Assembly: GCA_021234155.1 (NCBI GenBank)
Contig: JAJEKV010000214.1
Coordinates: forward strand, 434,001-498,000
Direction: 5' to 3'
DNA from: Isoetes taiwanensis
Lineage: Eukaryota > Streptophyta > Lycopodiopsida > Isoetales > Isoetaceae
DNA length: 64,000 nt
Shown: piece after piece, positions 12,401-23,553 of the stretch
Layout of the letters: every line of letters begins with the position of its first letter
How positions within the stretch are numbered: the first letter of the stretch is position 1
Position numbers and translations under genes: made by a program
Notes under the pieces: generated by a model
Database searches by the model: none
The model's input: the letters and a program-made list of their open reading frames with translations, nothing else
Told to the model about the DNA's origin: nothing

Positions 12401-13311
12401 ATCCATGGAAGAAAGCAGCAAGGAAAAGATGGAAAGAAGGGAGAAGTGGAAGGGGTTTGAGGTGGATAGGGTATAACCTTAAGTTTTTGTTTTCTTACTG
12501 TTTTGTTTTTCTTTTGAATCAATCCTCTGTAGCTTATGTTCCATAGGTGGTCTCTGTCAATTGCTAAGATGGGTAATCCGTAGCAGCCCTTGGCTGAATC
12601 TAATTGTTTAACTGAAGTGGATGAAGTCTTGCAGAAGAGAAAAACTGTGTTTCTTGAGAAAATACCATGCTTTAAGCATGGCTGAATATACCAATGTTAT
12701 CTGAATATGCCAATGTTATCCTGTTTTGAGAATTTTGAATAGAAAATTGAAATGACGAATGTTACTTGTAAAACAGCTTTATTGTGTAGCTTAAATTGCC
12801 TGCTGTTGATGTGAATCACTTCTGATCTAAAGTATTATACTTTATAACGAAAATGAACAACTGGTTGTGGAACGGCGGCTACCTTCATACATTCATGTTA
12901 TGACCATGCAACAAAACACTCCGGGTGACATATGATATTTTGGCATGGACCATATACAGGGTAAGTCGGCATGCTAGACAATAACAGGATACATTCAACA
13001 ACAAAAGGAAGATGATAGCAGGAAATCAAAGGGAGATGGACCATATCACGGTAGAAACCGAATCTGAACGCAGAAAAGGGTGGCGAATATGTCGAAGTTG
13101 GGAAAAACACAGGACAAGGGGTGACAGGTAAGCAAAATAGACAATAAAACGATGCCATGTTGGACGAACAAACGGACAGAAAAGACAGAAAAATTGAAGA
13201 AGAGTGGACGATATGCGAACGACAAAACGACAAAATATCAAGGGAACACACTTCGTAAAGGTAAAACTGGACCATTGAAAGTGCAAAGCAAAAAGGCTAC
13301 GAGATCCTCAG
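12401..13311. other. LINE copy B spacer between ORF0 and structured repeats
   Basis: No ORF on the plus strand is supported. The matching spacer in copy A (about 4,620-5,510) is only patchily similar, for example 'ggatcatatcatggga' near 5,318 against 'ggaccatatcacggtag' near 13,037. The open frames on the minus strand look like chance frames in purine-rich DNA. Confidence 0.5.
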
Positions 13312-13592
13312 AGTAAAAGGTGGACGGCGCAAGCTACAGGATAGAGAGGCTAAGCCTCCACCGTACACCAGGATAGCGAGGGCTAGACCCACCAACTGGT
13401 AACCCGGACCACTAAAAACTCGTTGACACCAGGAGAGCAAAATATGACTTTTAGCGGGGTATGAAGAACCCCATTTGTCAAAATTTGTCAAAGAGGAGAA
13501 TGGGGCAAATTATGGACTGAGGGGTATAACCCCCGCCATAGGCCAGGATAGCGTGGGCTCGGCCCCCAACTGGTTCCCAGATCACCAAAATG
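13312..13592 (+). repeat. Paired structured repeats R1 and R2 of LINE copy B
   Basis: R1 (13,312-13,425) has the hairpin GAGGCTAAGCCTC. R2 (about 13,492-13,592) has GGGGTATAACCCC at the same place, so both strands of the stem changed together. Both then carry CCAGGATAGCG, a GGG-loop-CCC stem and CAACTGG. The paired change between R1 and R2 is what selection on RNA structure would leave. Confidence 0.8.
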
Positions 13593-13966
13593 ACAGAAAT
13601 ACAGAAATACAGAAATACAGAAATGTAGAAGTGCAGAAAGGACGGAATGTTGAGTCACATAAATACATAATTAATGCGGGTAGGCAACTACCGAACTAAT
13701 CGGCTCAGAAAGGATCGCCTTCGGCCAACCGACGAAGAAGAAATACGACAGTATCGGGAAGAGAGAATCGAATAATAATAAAAAGAGACAGGCGGAATAA
13801 TTATGGACATTTTGAAATTCAAATTAAAACGGTAATTTCAAATAAAAATACCATTTAGAAGGAGGTAATATATACCCTTAAGGAGGTATTACGGCTACCT
13901 TACCAGAGGGAGTCTAGTACGGTTGCACTACCCAGAGCCACCGCAGAGTTTTTCAAAACGTAAGCT

Positions 13967-14703
13967 ATGGGTCGACAGCACCAACAAAGAACCGCCAGAA
14001 GAGAGCAGATGCTGAGAGCCAAAGGAGCCAACAGGACCTTAGGGATTTTCTGGCACAGATGGACAAGCAGTTAGAATCGAAAATTTCGAGCATGACTCAA
14101 CGCACTGGCTGAAACATGCAACCGTAACAAGTTAGCCATCTCCAAAGATGGACGCGGAGGTTAGGAGGGTGGAGAAAACTAACGAGGAAAATGCAGCAGA
14201 ATGGACGAGATCGAAGAGGAGAAAGCAAAAATTCTGCAAAGGTTGGTTGAATTAGAGAAATCAAATGTTGAGTTGGATGCATGGGAGTCATTTGATAGGA
14301 TAAAGCCACATATATGGAATATGAGGAGCAGAGTAAAATTAAACATGATGTTAGGCTAATTGGGGTAGCGGAGAGACCTAACGAGGATATATATCGAGTT
14401 ACTGCAGAAGTGATAGAGACAGTGTTCAAGGAACACAGGAGCGTCATTGTCAAAGCATTACGGTCAGGTCAATGGAGAGGGAGATCGAGGCACATAAACC
14501 TGACACTGAGGGACTTGGCAACCAAAGAAAGAATTTTGCGGATGGGATCCAGATTGAGGAATGGAATCAAAGTACAGGAGTCTCTAACAAAGAATGCAAA
14601 ATCACAAGGGTCGCACAGTGAGCTAGCCAAAGCCGTGGAGCTGAACCAAAGCAGGATACAAAGCGGGGGTCGAATGGCAAAGTCTACCTTCACAAGAGGG
14701 TAA
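13967..14703 (+). pseudogene. LINE ORF1 (coiled coil plus RRM-like), copy B
   Basis: An ATG at 13,967 aligns with the ORF1 ATG of copy A at 6,186. The first 340 bp are frameshifted several times. From 14,314 to 14,703 an open frame covers the RRM-like and C-terminal domains: KHDVRLIGVAERPNEDIYRV, then GRSRHINLTLRDLATKERIL and a basic tail. These match the layout of L1 ORF1p, where the C-terminal domain has a KERIL-type motif. It would have bound the element's RNA. Dead in this copy because of the N-terminal frameshifts. Confidence 0.75.
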
Positions 14704-14984
14704 GAGAACAGGGCTACCCAATCTTGAAGAACGTAATGTGGGGACACAGGGAGTAGCAAAATTAACAGAATTGGAGAAGGAAAACATAAATCCCATGATG
14801 ACAATACAACAAGGGGCAGAGAGCGATTGTCGGGGAGCGCTAAGTTTATAACGTTGGAAGGGAATCAGAACAGAGGGGCAGAAAGAAGCGGAAACGGGAG
14901 AAACGAAGACCGAACAACGCAAGCAGGGTTTGGGGGGCCAACCCCGACAATGAAGACCAGAGGAAGACCAAGAAGAGCGTGCAA

Positions 14985-17730
14985 TGGACGTATAGGCACG
15001 GAGACCCCGAAGGAACAACCTCGAGGGAAGAAACGCTGACAATATGGTACTGGAACTGTACTGGGTACCCGTGGGATGACGGGGACAGACTAGAAGGTGC
15101 CCACAGCTGCGACATAATATGTCTGGTAGAGACATGGGAGCATAACGTCAAGAGACAGATAGGGAGGGGAAGTGCAGGCCTGACCTGTTATGTAAAGAAT
15201 AGTATACTAACAGCACATGTATTTTACATTCAGATATCAATAAAAGATACATGGTGTTGAATGTCCAATTGCAAAATAAACAAGACATATTTCTGATAAT
15301 TGCATATTATCCGCCAAACAAAGGGACAAGCTAGAGTTGCTGGACCTAGGGAAAGTATGATGAAATGGAAAGAACAAAATAATAATACTAGTAGGGGATT
15401 TAAATGCCGTAACCGCACAAGAACAAAGGCACAAAGCACCTAACATTGATGAAAAGGATGGTCGATAATATACACAAAGAAGAACAGGGAATGGCGAGAG
15501 ATGCAGAGGATAAGGCGAGGTCAACGCTAAAGGCTTAATTGTCTTTGGAAGTCTACACGGCGGCAAGGGGTAATCATAGCTAATGGAGTGAAAAATGGAG
15601 GGGATCGGGGGAGCTTTATGAGTCAAAATGCACATGGTAAGAGCATAGTAGATTATGTAATTTTGAACGATCAAGCAGTAGAAAGAGTAGTAGGACTAAT
15701 TCTACAGGACTGGCCGACTCGAAAAAGGGAAAGTCATAGACCGATCAAATTAACACTCAAAGGGGGTGGGACGACACAGATCAATAACACAGGGGAAAAG
15801 GAGGAAAAGAAAGGGTGAGGATCCAATTTCAAGAAAAATACACGATACATTCATACAAACGATCCCGGGGAGGAAATGGGAAAATGGGAATGGGGAAAAC
15901 ACAAATTTTAATGACAATGGTAATACACTCAATGACATCATGGTGAGAGTAGCAACAGAGGTGTTTGAGAAAAAAGACAGAACCAGAGAAAGAACAGGGC
16001 CTTCAAAGCATCGTAAGATGGTACGATTTAACGAAAAGTAAAAGAGAGCAAAAAAGAAAAACCAAAGAGCATATAGGGAAGGAGACACACCAGACAGAAA
16101 AAGCAGCATACATAAGACTACTGAAGATAAAACGGAATAATAACCTGCTGCAACATCAATGGTATATGGCAAAATTGTTGAAGAAACAGCCCCGAAGATT
16201 TTGGAGGGGACTCAAAAAGAAGGGAGGGGATAATATGAAAACAGGGAATGAGCAGGACGGTATTGGAACAGCAGGATGGGAGAAATTGTATAAGACAGGG
16301 GCACCTCCTGTAGCAATACCAATGTCGCATGATTCAGACGAACCATGCTTCAACATGCAAGAGGTAATGGTAGCCCTAAACAGGATGGCTAACCACAAAG
16401 CCCCGGATCTATACGGTCTGACCGTGGAATTACTGAAATGTGCTGAGACAGAAATTGGCAGACAGGTCACAGACATTTTCAACGGCATCATACATACAGG
16501 GCTTCCAGACAGGTGGACATACAATAGAGTCATACCTCTGCATAAGGCAGGAAGCAGGCAAGATCCAGTAAACTATAGAACAATAATGGTGAGTTCCATT
16601 TTCGCAAAATGGTTCGGAAAGGCACTGGATAACAAATTAAAGAAATGGGCAGAAAAAAGAAACATGAGAGCACAAGGGCAAGCAGGATTCAGGCCGGAAC
16701 ACTCAACCACCGACCATCTAGTAACCCTTCGGATATTAATAGAACGTAACAAAGCACCGGGGAAGAAAGGTCATCCGGCCGCTTTGTAGATTTCGAGAAA
16801 GCATTAACACGCGATCCGAGGGGAAAGCTATTACAAAGGTTGATGGACATGCAAGCCCCAAGAAACATGGTAGGATCGATTGCAAGACTATATCATAGGG
16901 TATATGCCAAGATAGAGTAAGAAGGAAAGCCAATAAACCGCGGATACTAAAACGTGGCTGCCCGCTATCCCCAACTCTACTTGAATATACATAGATGCTT
17001 TGCAGGGCTACATAGCAGAACAGCAAGGGGAAGAATACGCCCTACGTTAGGAGACACGAAGGTACCAATTATGCTATATGCTGATGATCTGAGTATGATA
17101 ACCACAAAAAATAAGGGGATGCACTGATCGCTAGAAATTCTAGAACAATTGCGGAAGAAACCGGCCGACGGCAAATCTAGCAAAACTAAGATAGTCATCC
17201 TTGGCCATAAGAACAGGCATAGACCCTTCAGATATAAGAAAAAAGAAATAGAGGAAGCAACGGAATACAGATATCTAGGGTACGACGCGCATGGCACAGG
17301 GAAGTGGGCCAAGGGTGCAGACACCAGGTTCCAATCAGCTATAGGGAGTTATTTCAATATGAAGAATTTCTGCAACAGAAGCAGAATAATTGACTGGGAC
17401 ATCAAATGTTACTTATTCAGTGCAGTAGTAGCCACTACTCAATTATATGGGGCAGAAGCTTGGGGGCCAGGCCTAACAGACAGAAAATGGGAAAAACAGG
17501 AAGGAATCCTTAGGCAGTGGCACAGACAGGAATTTAAAGTAAGGACAAATACGCCACTGACAATCATGGTCCTCGAAACAGGGCAAAAACCAATGGAGGT
17601 GAGAGCATGGGAGAGAACCATAAGGTACCTGATTAGGGACAATCACGGAGACCTTCAGGGAAATTGTCTAGTATTGCAATCACCGAAGAAAAAGAAAATT
17701 ACACATGCTCACTTAAAGCAGATGGTTTAA
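14985..17730 (+). pseudogene. LINE ORF2 (endonuclease, reverse transcriptase, C-terminal domain), copy B
   Basis: The endonuclease starts near 15,030 (TIWYWNCTG, then DIICLVETWEHN) and ends near 15,740 (GKSIVDYVILND, then ESHRPIKL). The RT runs from about 15,965: an open frame to 16,789 holds NHKAPDLYGLTVE, PVNYRTIMVSSIFAKW and QAGFRPEHSTTDHLVTLR, and the YADD catalytic box lies at about 17,077-17,088. The C-terminal part is open at 17,149-17,730 (YLGYDAHGTGKW, YGAEAWGPG). A Cys/His knuckle remnant (ENHMINDCP type) lies near 18,070. Several frameshifts and stops separate these blocks. The product would have nicked target DNA and reverse-transcribed the LINE RNA. The usual SDH of the endonuclease reads ESH here, as in copy A. 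Confidence 0.8.
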
Positions 17731-18179
17731 AGATGTGGCAAATTGGACCAGAGAGATGGGATTAAACCCGAGCGACCTAATAAATGAAGGGCAATGGAAT
17801 GAGGAGTGGGCAGACAGAGCCACAAGAGCATGGCTGCAAAAACACACATGACCCAAGACAACCTGGCTCATGACAGTATTCAACCCAGATCAGCAAGTAG
17901 GACACCAGATGTATCGGGATAACATACTGGGAAAAACCTGAAGAGATATCTTGGCTAGATTTAGGATGGGGAGTCATGATCTGAGAATCGAAAAAGACAG
18001 GTGGAGAGGAATAGATAAGGAGGATCGGATATCAGAATGGGTGACAATGGGAGAGTAGAGCATCCGAGAACCACATGATTAATGATTGCCCAATACACGG
18101 AGACATCGAGATGATACGTAAATATAAGATGGGGAACCGTATATATTCTGATGACAATAACAGTAATCACTTCGAGATT

Positions 18180-18512
18180 TTGGCGCGATCACATCCAGGG
18201 AATGATGACCGCAGACACAGAGAAGTACATTAAAGGTGAAAGAGGGGTTTGTAATATGATCCGCACAAAAAGCGGATCATAAACCCCATACAAATTGTTG
18301 ATTAAAAGCTGATTGATAACGACGATCACCGCACGACCAACGGCCGGGTAAAAGCGGGATCTTTGGTAATAATAGAAAAAAGTCAGCCTTCAGAAAAGGC
18401 TACATCATAACAGCGTGATGTACTAGTAGCGTCCTTTTAGGGAGCTCGCCCATGCTATACAAGTCCAGGGGCCTCACGGCACAAGGGACATTAATGTATA
18501 TTCTATTCTATA
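18180..18512 (+). other. LINE copy B 3' UTR and tail
   Basis: Conserved with 10,490-10,843, including 'gctgattgataacgacgatc' and the short hairpin 'gccttcagaaaaggc'. It ends in a degenerate TATTC run at 18,495-18,512. Confidence 0.8.
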
Positions 18513-18934
18513 TTCCTTGGAATCTACCAAAAGATGTCCATTCTTTGTCATAGTTCTTCCCTTTAAGGAACCTATGGACCACAACCGAGTCCACCAGCAC
18601 AGCCAAGAAGGTTTGCTTAAGCCAAATTAGATTGGGATTTTTATGCTCAAGTGCTACCCTGTTTCGATGTTTCCACACAGCCCAGCAACTCAAGGATCTT
18701 GTTGTGCATAAAAATCTATTCTTTGTATTCAAATACTCTATCAGACCATCTTCACCAATTGTTCCTTTATTAATTGCAGCCCAGCTCCAGAAATTCTTAA
18801 CAGCCTGACACTGAAAAACATGATTTGAAGATTCTATTTCACCACACCCCAAAGGGCACATCTTTGAGATGGAGGGGTCAAATTTGGATCTCTTCGAATT
18901 GGTCGATAAACTTTGGTGCAAGACAAGCCAACTG

Positions 18935-19463
18935 CAATGTTGTTAAAAAACCCATTTTTTATTTTTAAAGCACCTCTAATTTGGTATGGCCCAAAAAAAA
19001 AAAAAAAAAAAATTGCACATTCTTTACATTGCTTTATTGGATACATTTTCTACTGTTAAAATGCATAATTTTGCTACAAGTTATAAGACGTAGCATGCCA
19101 ATAAGTAAGTCAAAAGCACTATTAAAAACTATTAAGTTCAAGTACAAAAATATCATAGTTGTTTTGCCATGCAACTCTTAAGAAGGTTCAGAAAAACATT
19201 ATTATAGAGGTTAAAAAGTATAAGAATTTTATACGCGAGGATAAATAAGATTAAGAATATCATATATTTAGATAAAAAAAATCACAGTCTAAAGATTTTA
19301 AGGATTTTTAAAGATTTTTAAGGATTTTTAAGGATTTTTAAGATTTTAAAGATTTTTAACGTATATTATATAAAATACGTTTTGAAAGATTTTTTCCAAA
19401 AATTTTAAAAATCTTAAAAAACGTTTTTTAGACGTACGGATTTTGATGTACTTAACAACATTG
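18935..19463. mobile_element. Non-autonomous hAT-type element, 529 bp, 8-bp TSD
   Basis: Perfect terminal inverted repeats CAATGTTGTTAA / TTAACAACATTG lie at 18,935 and 19,463, flanked by identical 8-bp repeats GCCAACTG at 18,927-18,934 and 19,464-19,471. Removing the insert and one TSD restores the host LINE frame (VKTFSW then LVLHQ), which confirms both ends. An 8-bp TSD and TIRs starting CA fit the hAT superfamily. The interior is AT-rich with an A-run at about 19,000, (GGATTTTTAA)-like repeats at 19,285-19,365, and no transposase. Confidence 0.88.
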
Positions 19464-21061
19464 GCCAACTGAAAGTCTTGACCTTATTAGCAGTGTAATT
19501 TTTCCACCCTTTTGCACAAACTACTGCCAAATCGTCCCCACAGTTCCATAAGGTAGTCGCTCTAGATGGTTTATGGCTAATTAAAGCCTTACTAGTAAAT
19601 GTGTGCCCTGCGTTGCCGGGCTAATGTCCTGGCATGTGTTTTTACCCGGCCTTTAATGTTCATATGTGCAATTTCGATAACAACACTTGTTGATATTGGC
19701 AAGTATAGACATTATTTGCTTTTGATATTATTTTTGTTATTTGAGATTGTTTAATGACAGTATCATCAATGCATTAATTTTGCATTTATGGAATTCAGTA
19801 GAGAAAACAATGCTTTATATCGGATGTGGAGGGCATTCAAATCTACCTCTAAAGATAAAAATTTGGAAAGACAGATCCAGAACTTATGCTCAAAATGTCG
19901 CCCTTAGAAGTAGTTAAGTACATCAGAAAAAAATAGGCACAACAATCCAAAACACAAAAATTTGTCCTGGTTCATTGACGTATTTTGATCAATCTCTTAG
20001 GCTGTGAAGGGCGTGCCGGCCTGATTCAACATAGTCAACAAATGTACATGTGGCAAGCCAGTCAATCATGATTAGTTGTTTGTATGGCCTTCAAATTAAG
20101 ACTAATCCTATAGAGTTGGTACACTTCGAGACTCTTATAGGACTCATGCCAAACATAGTATGGTTCCAACATGAAAGTTTTGCATTGTCTAGCCTTAGGA
20201 CTTGTTGGTCGTCATTCATAATTGAAGCAACATTTGCTCAAACTGGAACATGCGTTCTGCATTCTTAGGCACCAAAGGAATGCAAAATATGAAAACTCAA
20301 TCCCCAATATATTTTTCACTAATCTGTAGCATGCCCAAAGCACATAATATATCTCCTTCTGGTTTGAACTACTGGCCAACTCATCAAACTATTCAACTTT
20401 GTCCATTATGGAGGTATATATCTTCCTGTCAAGGTCTGATCCTTTGGTAACCATGGCTACATCTTCCCATGACATCCACCCTGTCTCACCTTTCCTAAGA
20501 TCACCAATCTGCCTAAGACCTGCATGATACCACTGCATATATTTTTGTGGATGTTGTAATGCCAAACAATCATTTACTCTGTTAACCACACCAGGATGCC
20601 AGAAGAAGTTGATCTCTTTAGATTTAGCGTCAAGAATTGAAGGTTTATAGCATAATGAAGCTGAATTCTATGCCTCAAATATTCTTTTCAGAATATTGGA
20701 AGTATTAGGACCTGGGGTAAACTGGAAGTACGCTGAATCGGGCAGTTCATGCTTCAGGCTATGGCTGCCTATTGGGTATGATTCCTGCACCCAATATGTA
20801 ACCAATTTTAGAGCTGGGGATAAGGAGTTATTTTGGATGGCTCTCCAAATCATCTTGGCCACCAAAGATTGGGCTTGTATAAACAGATCTTTGCACCCCA
20901 AATCCCCTTCCTTCTTGGATTTAGTAAGGTCACCCCAAGCTACTTTGTGTACCCCTTGCCATATGAATTTCTTGATGGCTGCTTCTATTTTAGCATCTGA
21001 AGCTTTGTCTCCATGTGGGTCTCATAGGCCGATTGACCTCCGCGGACGATAAAAGAACCAA

Positions 21062-21105
21062 CCTTCCTTCCTCCCTCCCTCCCTCCCTCCCTTCCTTCCT
21101 TCCAA
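21062..21105 (+). repeat. CCCT/CCTT microsatellite
   Basis: A pyrimidine tetranucleotide run inside the minus-strand LINE. On the other strand it produces the low-complexity peptide EGREGGREEG within the ORF2 frame. Confidence 0.9.
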
Positions 21106-21467
21106 CAATTGCAGAGGAAAAGTAAACATGAGTACTACCTATGACAGCATTTGCAATCTGAATTCTACCAGCCAAGGAAAGGGAGGAGGAATAGAGACCC
21201 AATTTTCTCTTGATCCGAGTAACAATTGGTTCCCACAAACCTCTGAGAGAAGAATTAAGCTAATGGGATGCCTAGAATTGCTGTTTCAGCATTTTTATTC
21301 AAAACCTTTAATTCCCTGCATTTCTACTTCCTGTGAATCCAAAATAATAGCACATTTGCCCTTATTGAGACAAACCCCTGATACTTGGCCAAACTTCTCC
21401 ATTGTTGTGAGGAAATTTGGAAGACTCCTCTCATCATTTTAAAAACAAATAAAGGTGTTGTCAGCAT

Positions 21468-22359
21468 ATTGCATTCTAGAAGGAGCTCGCATGAAAATGC
21501 TAAAAACCTCCCGAATAGAAGAGAACTTCCATATCAAAACGGGATCGAGGACGAAGGTCAAAAGATTAAGGCTAAAGAAGAGGCAAGGCCGAGAAAGAAC
21601 ATGCCACAGCATGAAAGAAACACCAAACTGGTCAATCCAAGCATGGAGAAGCCCCTCCCCTGCATGGTTTCAAAGAATAGAGAATAGGGTACTGCTGAGA
21701 GAGAAGAGGAAATAGATAGGCTTCTCATTCATCTCAGCAGATTTTCTACAATGGTGGATAGTGGGTAGCCGCGCACATGCGAACTATCCACGAAGAAAAA
21801 TAAAGGGAACGTCCAATTATACAACTTGGACCCCATGAAATACAATGCCAATAGATGTTTGTTTGTGTACCTGCCGAAAGCTTATCACTGGGATTAAAAA
21901 ACCCCGTCCTTTCAGGTTTTCGAGGAAAAACCCTAGTGATAAGCCTTCGGCAAGGGGCTTGGACAAACGTAAGGCTGAAAATTCGCTCCCAAAAAACCCA
22001 CGAAAGGAGGAGAAGTCGGGCCGCTTGCCAAGGCAACCAACTGTACGCACAACACCAACACGAGAACAAATGTGACAAAACAAACCCCCCAAAGTGGAGG
22101 GGTTGATCACGCGTGCCATGCGACAACAAAATAAAAACCTCTTCAAATAGAGGGGCTGGTCACGCGTGCCAGGCGACAAATACATTAAACAATTAAGGGG
22201 GGAGGGTGGGTTTCAAAGAATAGAGAATAGGGTACTGCTGAGAGAGAAGAGGAAGCGCCGATGAGACGTCGATGAAGAACCCCCCCTAATATAGCGATCA
22301 ACCAGAGAAGGCATGCATGCATGCAAGACATGCATGCTTGCTCGCTCCTTCTAGAATGT
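21468..22359. mobile_element. Insertion in LINE RT, bounded by short inverted repeats, carrying family X sequence
   Basis: It separates the LPGG block from the YADN block of the LINE RT. The edges share the inverted repeat CATTCTAGAAGGAGC (21,472 onward and, inverted, to about 22,358). Inside, a perfect 46-bp direct repeat (21,666-21,711 and 22,209-22,254) brackets a 497-bp stretch that starts ATAGATAGGC and holds the hairpin at 21,881-21,943 and two GGTCACGCGTGCC units. The same ATAGATAGGC start and bracketing direct repeats occur at 40,014-41,019. The element class is unclear. Confidence 0.5.
21881..21943 (+). other. Family X conserved hairpin, copy 1
   Basis: Outer stem CTTATCACT / AGTGATAAG encloses GGGATTAAAAAACC, a variable loop, GGTTTTCGAGG and AAAAACCC. 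Three relatives lie at 40,245-40,304, 44,465-44,528 and 57,545-57,607. Their outer stems differ in sequence but still pair. Confidence 0.75.
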
Positions 22360-22909
22360 CGATCCGAGGGCTCGGATCGATGGCATAAGAGAGAAGGTAC
22401 CTTCCCCTCCTGGTAGCTGAAGACATTGGATTTCACCCTTTGGATGCATATGGATTACTAATTTTGTCATCATTTCTGCAACTATCAAGAAGAGGTAAGG
22501 GGCTAAAGGACAACCCTGCCTTACCCCTCTTCTACAAGGAAATTGATCTGAAAGGGATCCATTAATTATCAGTGCAGAAGAGGCTGTGATGTTAAAACCA
22601 AATACCTTCTGGTACACCAATTCTGAAAGCCCCAGATGAGCCACAGCCTTTCCCAGGAATTGCCAACTAATGGTGTCATATGCTCTTTTAAAATCCAACT
22701 TAAGAAGCATAATGTACATGGGTTGTGGAGGAACAACAATAACATTGTATAATGTACAGTAATATAGTTGTAGATAAATGACATGGGTGGGAAATAGAGA
22801 ATTGTTTTGGACTATTTGTAAGTTAGATCTCATTTTTTTGGGATGGATGTGTTTTGGCGTACATGTTCTAAGATACACTCGAAAAAGTGGCCCCAATTTC
22901 ACCCCCTTG

Positions 22910-23345
22910 GCACGCGTTTGATATCTTACCCTGGCTTTGGGGATCTCGAAGGTGTGATCTCGGAGGACGGGATCCCCAAGAGGTGTGATCTTGGAGGGCG
23001 GGATCCCACAGTAAGCATCGCTCACTACGCAGTAATTGCGCAAAAATCCTGCCCCTTATAGGGGAAATCATGGCAAACTTCCGATGGTTTTTTCTCGCTT
23101 AATCCTCCACGGAATCGAACGGGATATATTCGTGGGTGCTCTGTTAATTTGGAGGAGATGATCGTGTAGGGCGGAAGAGGAAGCGGCGAAGTGCCGCCGC
23201 AACAAGCCTCGCCGAATCGGGCAAAATGCTAAAAAGCGTGGCAAGAACCCATTAACCTCCAGGGTTTGATCGCACGGGATCCCGCGTGGGGATCCCGGAG
23301 GAGGGGATCCCATTTGGGGATCTCGGAGGGCAGCGATCAACCCAA
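22910..23345. repeat. GGGATCCC-rich direct and inverted repeats
   Basis: At 22,935-23,012 and 23,270-23,335 the strings 'gggatcccc', 'ggatctcggagg' and 'gggatcccg' recur many times. GGATCC is far denser than elsewhere in the window. No coding sequence is supported. Confidence 0.7.
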
Positions 23346-23359
23346 ACCACGGGAAAGCT

Positions 23360-23546
23360 GAATCCATCGCGGTAAATGTCGGACGCTGACATGTTATACC
23401 CAGCCTTAAATGGCAAAAAATCCGCTGTCCACAAAAATGCCGTGTAATTTTTTTTGGGCGTGGCTATAACATGTCAAACACACGGATATACCACGGATAT
23501 GCCCGTGGGTATAACATGTCAGCGTCCGATATTTACTGTGCTCCGC
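23360..23546. mobile_element. Small inverted-repeat element (MITE-like)
   Basis: A 29-bp arm at 23,373-23,401 (TAAATGTCGGACGCTGACAT...) recurs inverted at 23,507-23,535 with one mismatch. A third copy of TATAACATGTCA lies inside. GAAAGCT is directly repeated at 23,353-23,359 and 23,547-23,553, a possible 7- to 8-bp TSD. There is no coding capacity. Confidence 0.65.
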
Positions 23547-23553
23547 GAAAGCT

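Larger units (their letters stand above)
10990..18512 (+). mobile_element. LINE copy B (L1-like with extra 5' ORF)
   Basis: Second copy of the copy A family, tail-to-head with it and separated by about 150 bp. Order: leader, ORF0 (11,852-12,400), R1/R2 (13,312-13,592), ORF1 (from 13,967), ORF2 (about 14,985 to 17,730 and beyond) and 3' UTR with a short (TATTC)n tail at 18,495-18,512. Long open stretches survive (15,965-16,789 and 17,149-17,730), so it is less decayed than copy A. The tail abuts the C-terminus of a minus-strand LINE at 18,508. Microsatellite (AAT)n lies at about 11,257-11,280. Confidence 0.85.
18508..22790 (-). mobile_element. LINE of a second family (ORF2 only recognisable)
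   Basis: Read on the minus strand from about 22,790. RT begins with LDFKRAYDTISWQFL and continues FPCRRGVRQGCPLAPYLF (22,480-22,690). It is interrupted at 22,359-21,468, then resumes with QYADN at 21,457-21,471 and VSGVCLNKGKCAII. The post-RT part has RIKRKLGLYSSSLSLAGRIQ (about 21,200), and the zf-RVT end has CPLGCGEIESSNHVFQC (18,508-18,921). Motif order is that of plant L1-type ORF2. The catalytic YADD is YADN. A hAT-type insertion splits the C-terminal part at 18,935-19,463. No ORF1 or tail is recognised. Confidence 0.75.

Noticed and set aside
21881-21943. Hammerhead or twister ribozyme
   Set aside because: The conserved cores (CUGANGA with GAAA, or the twister core) are absent, so only a conserved hairpin of unknown role is claimed.
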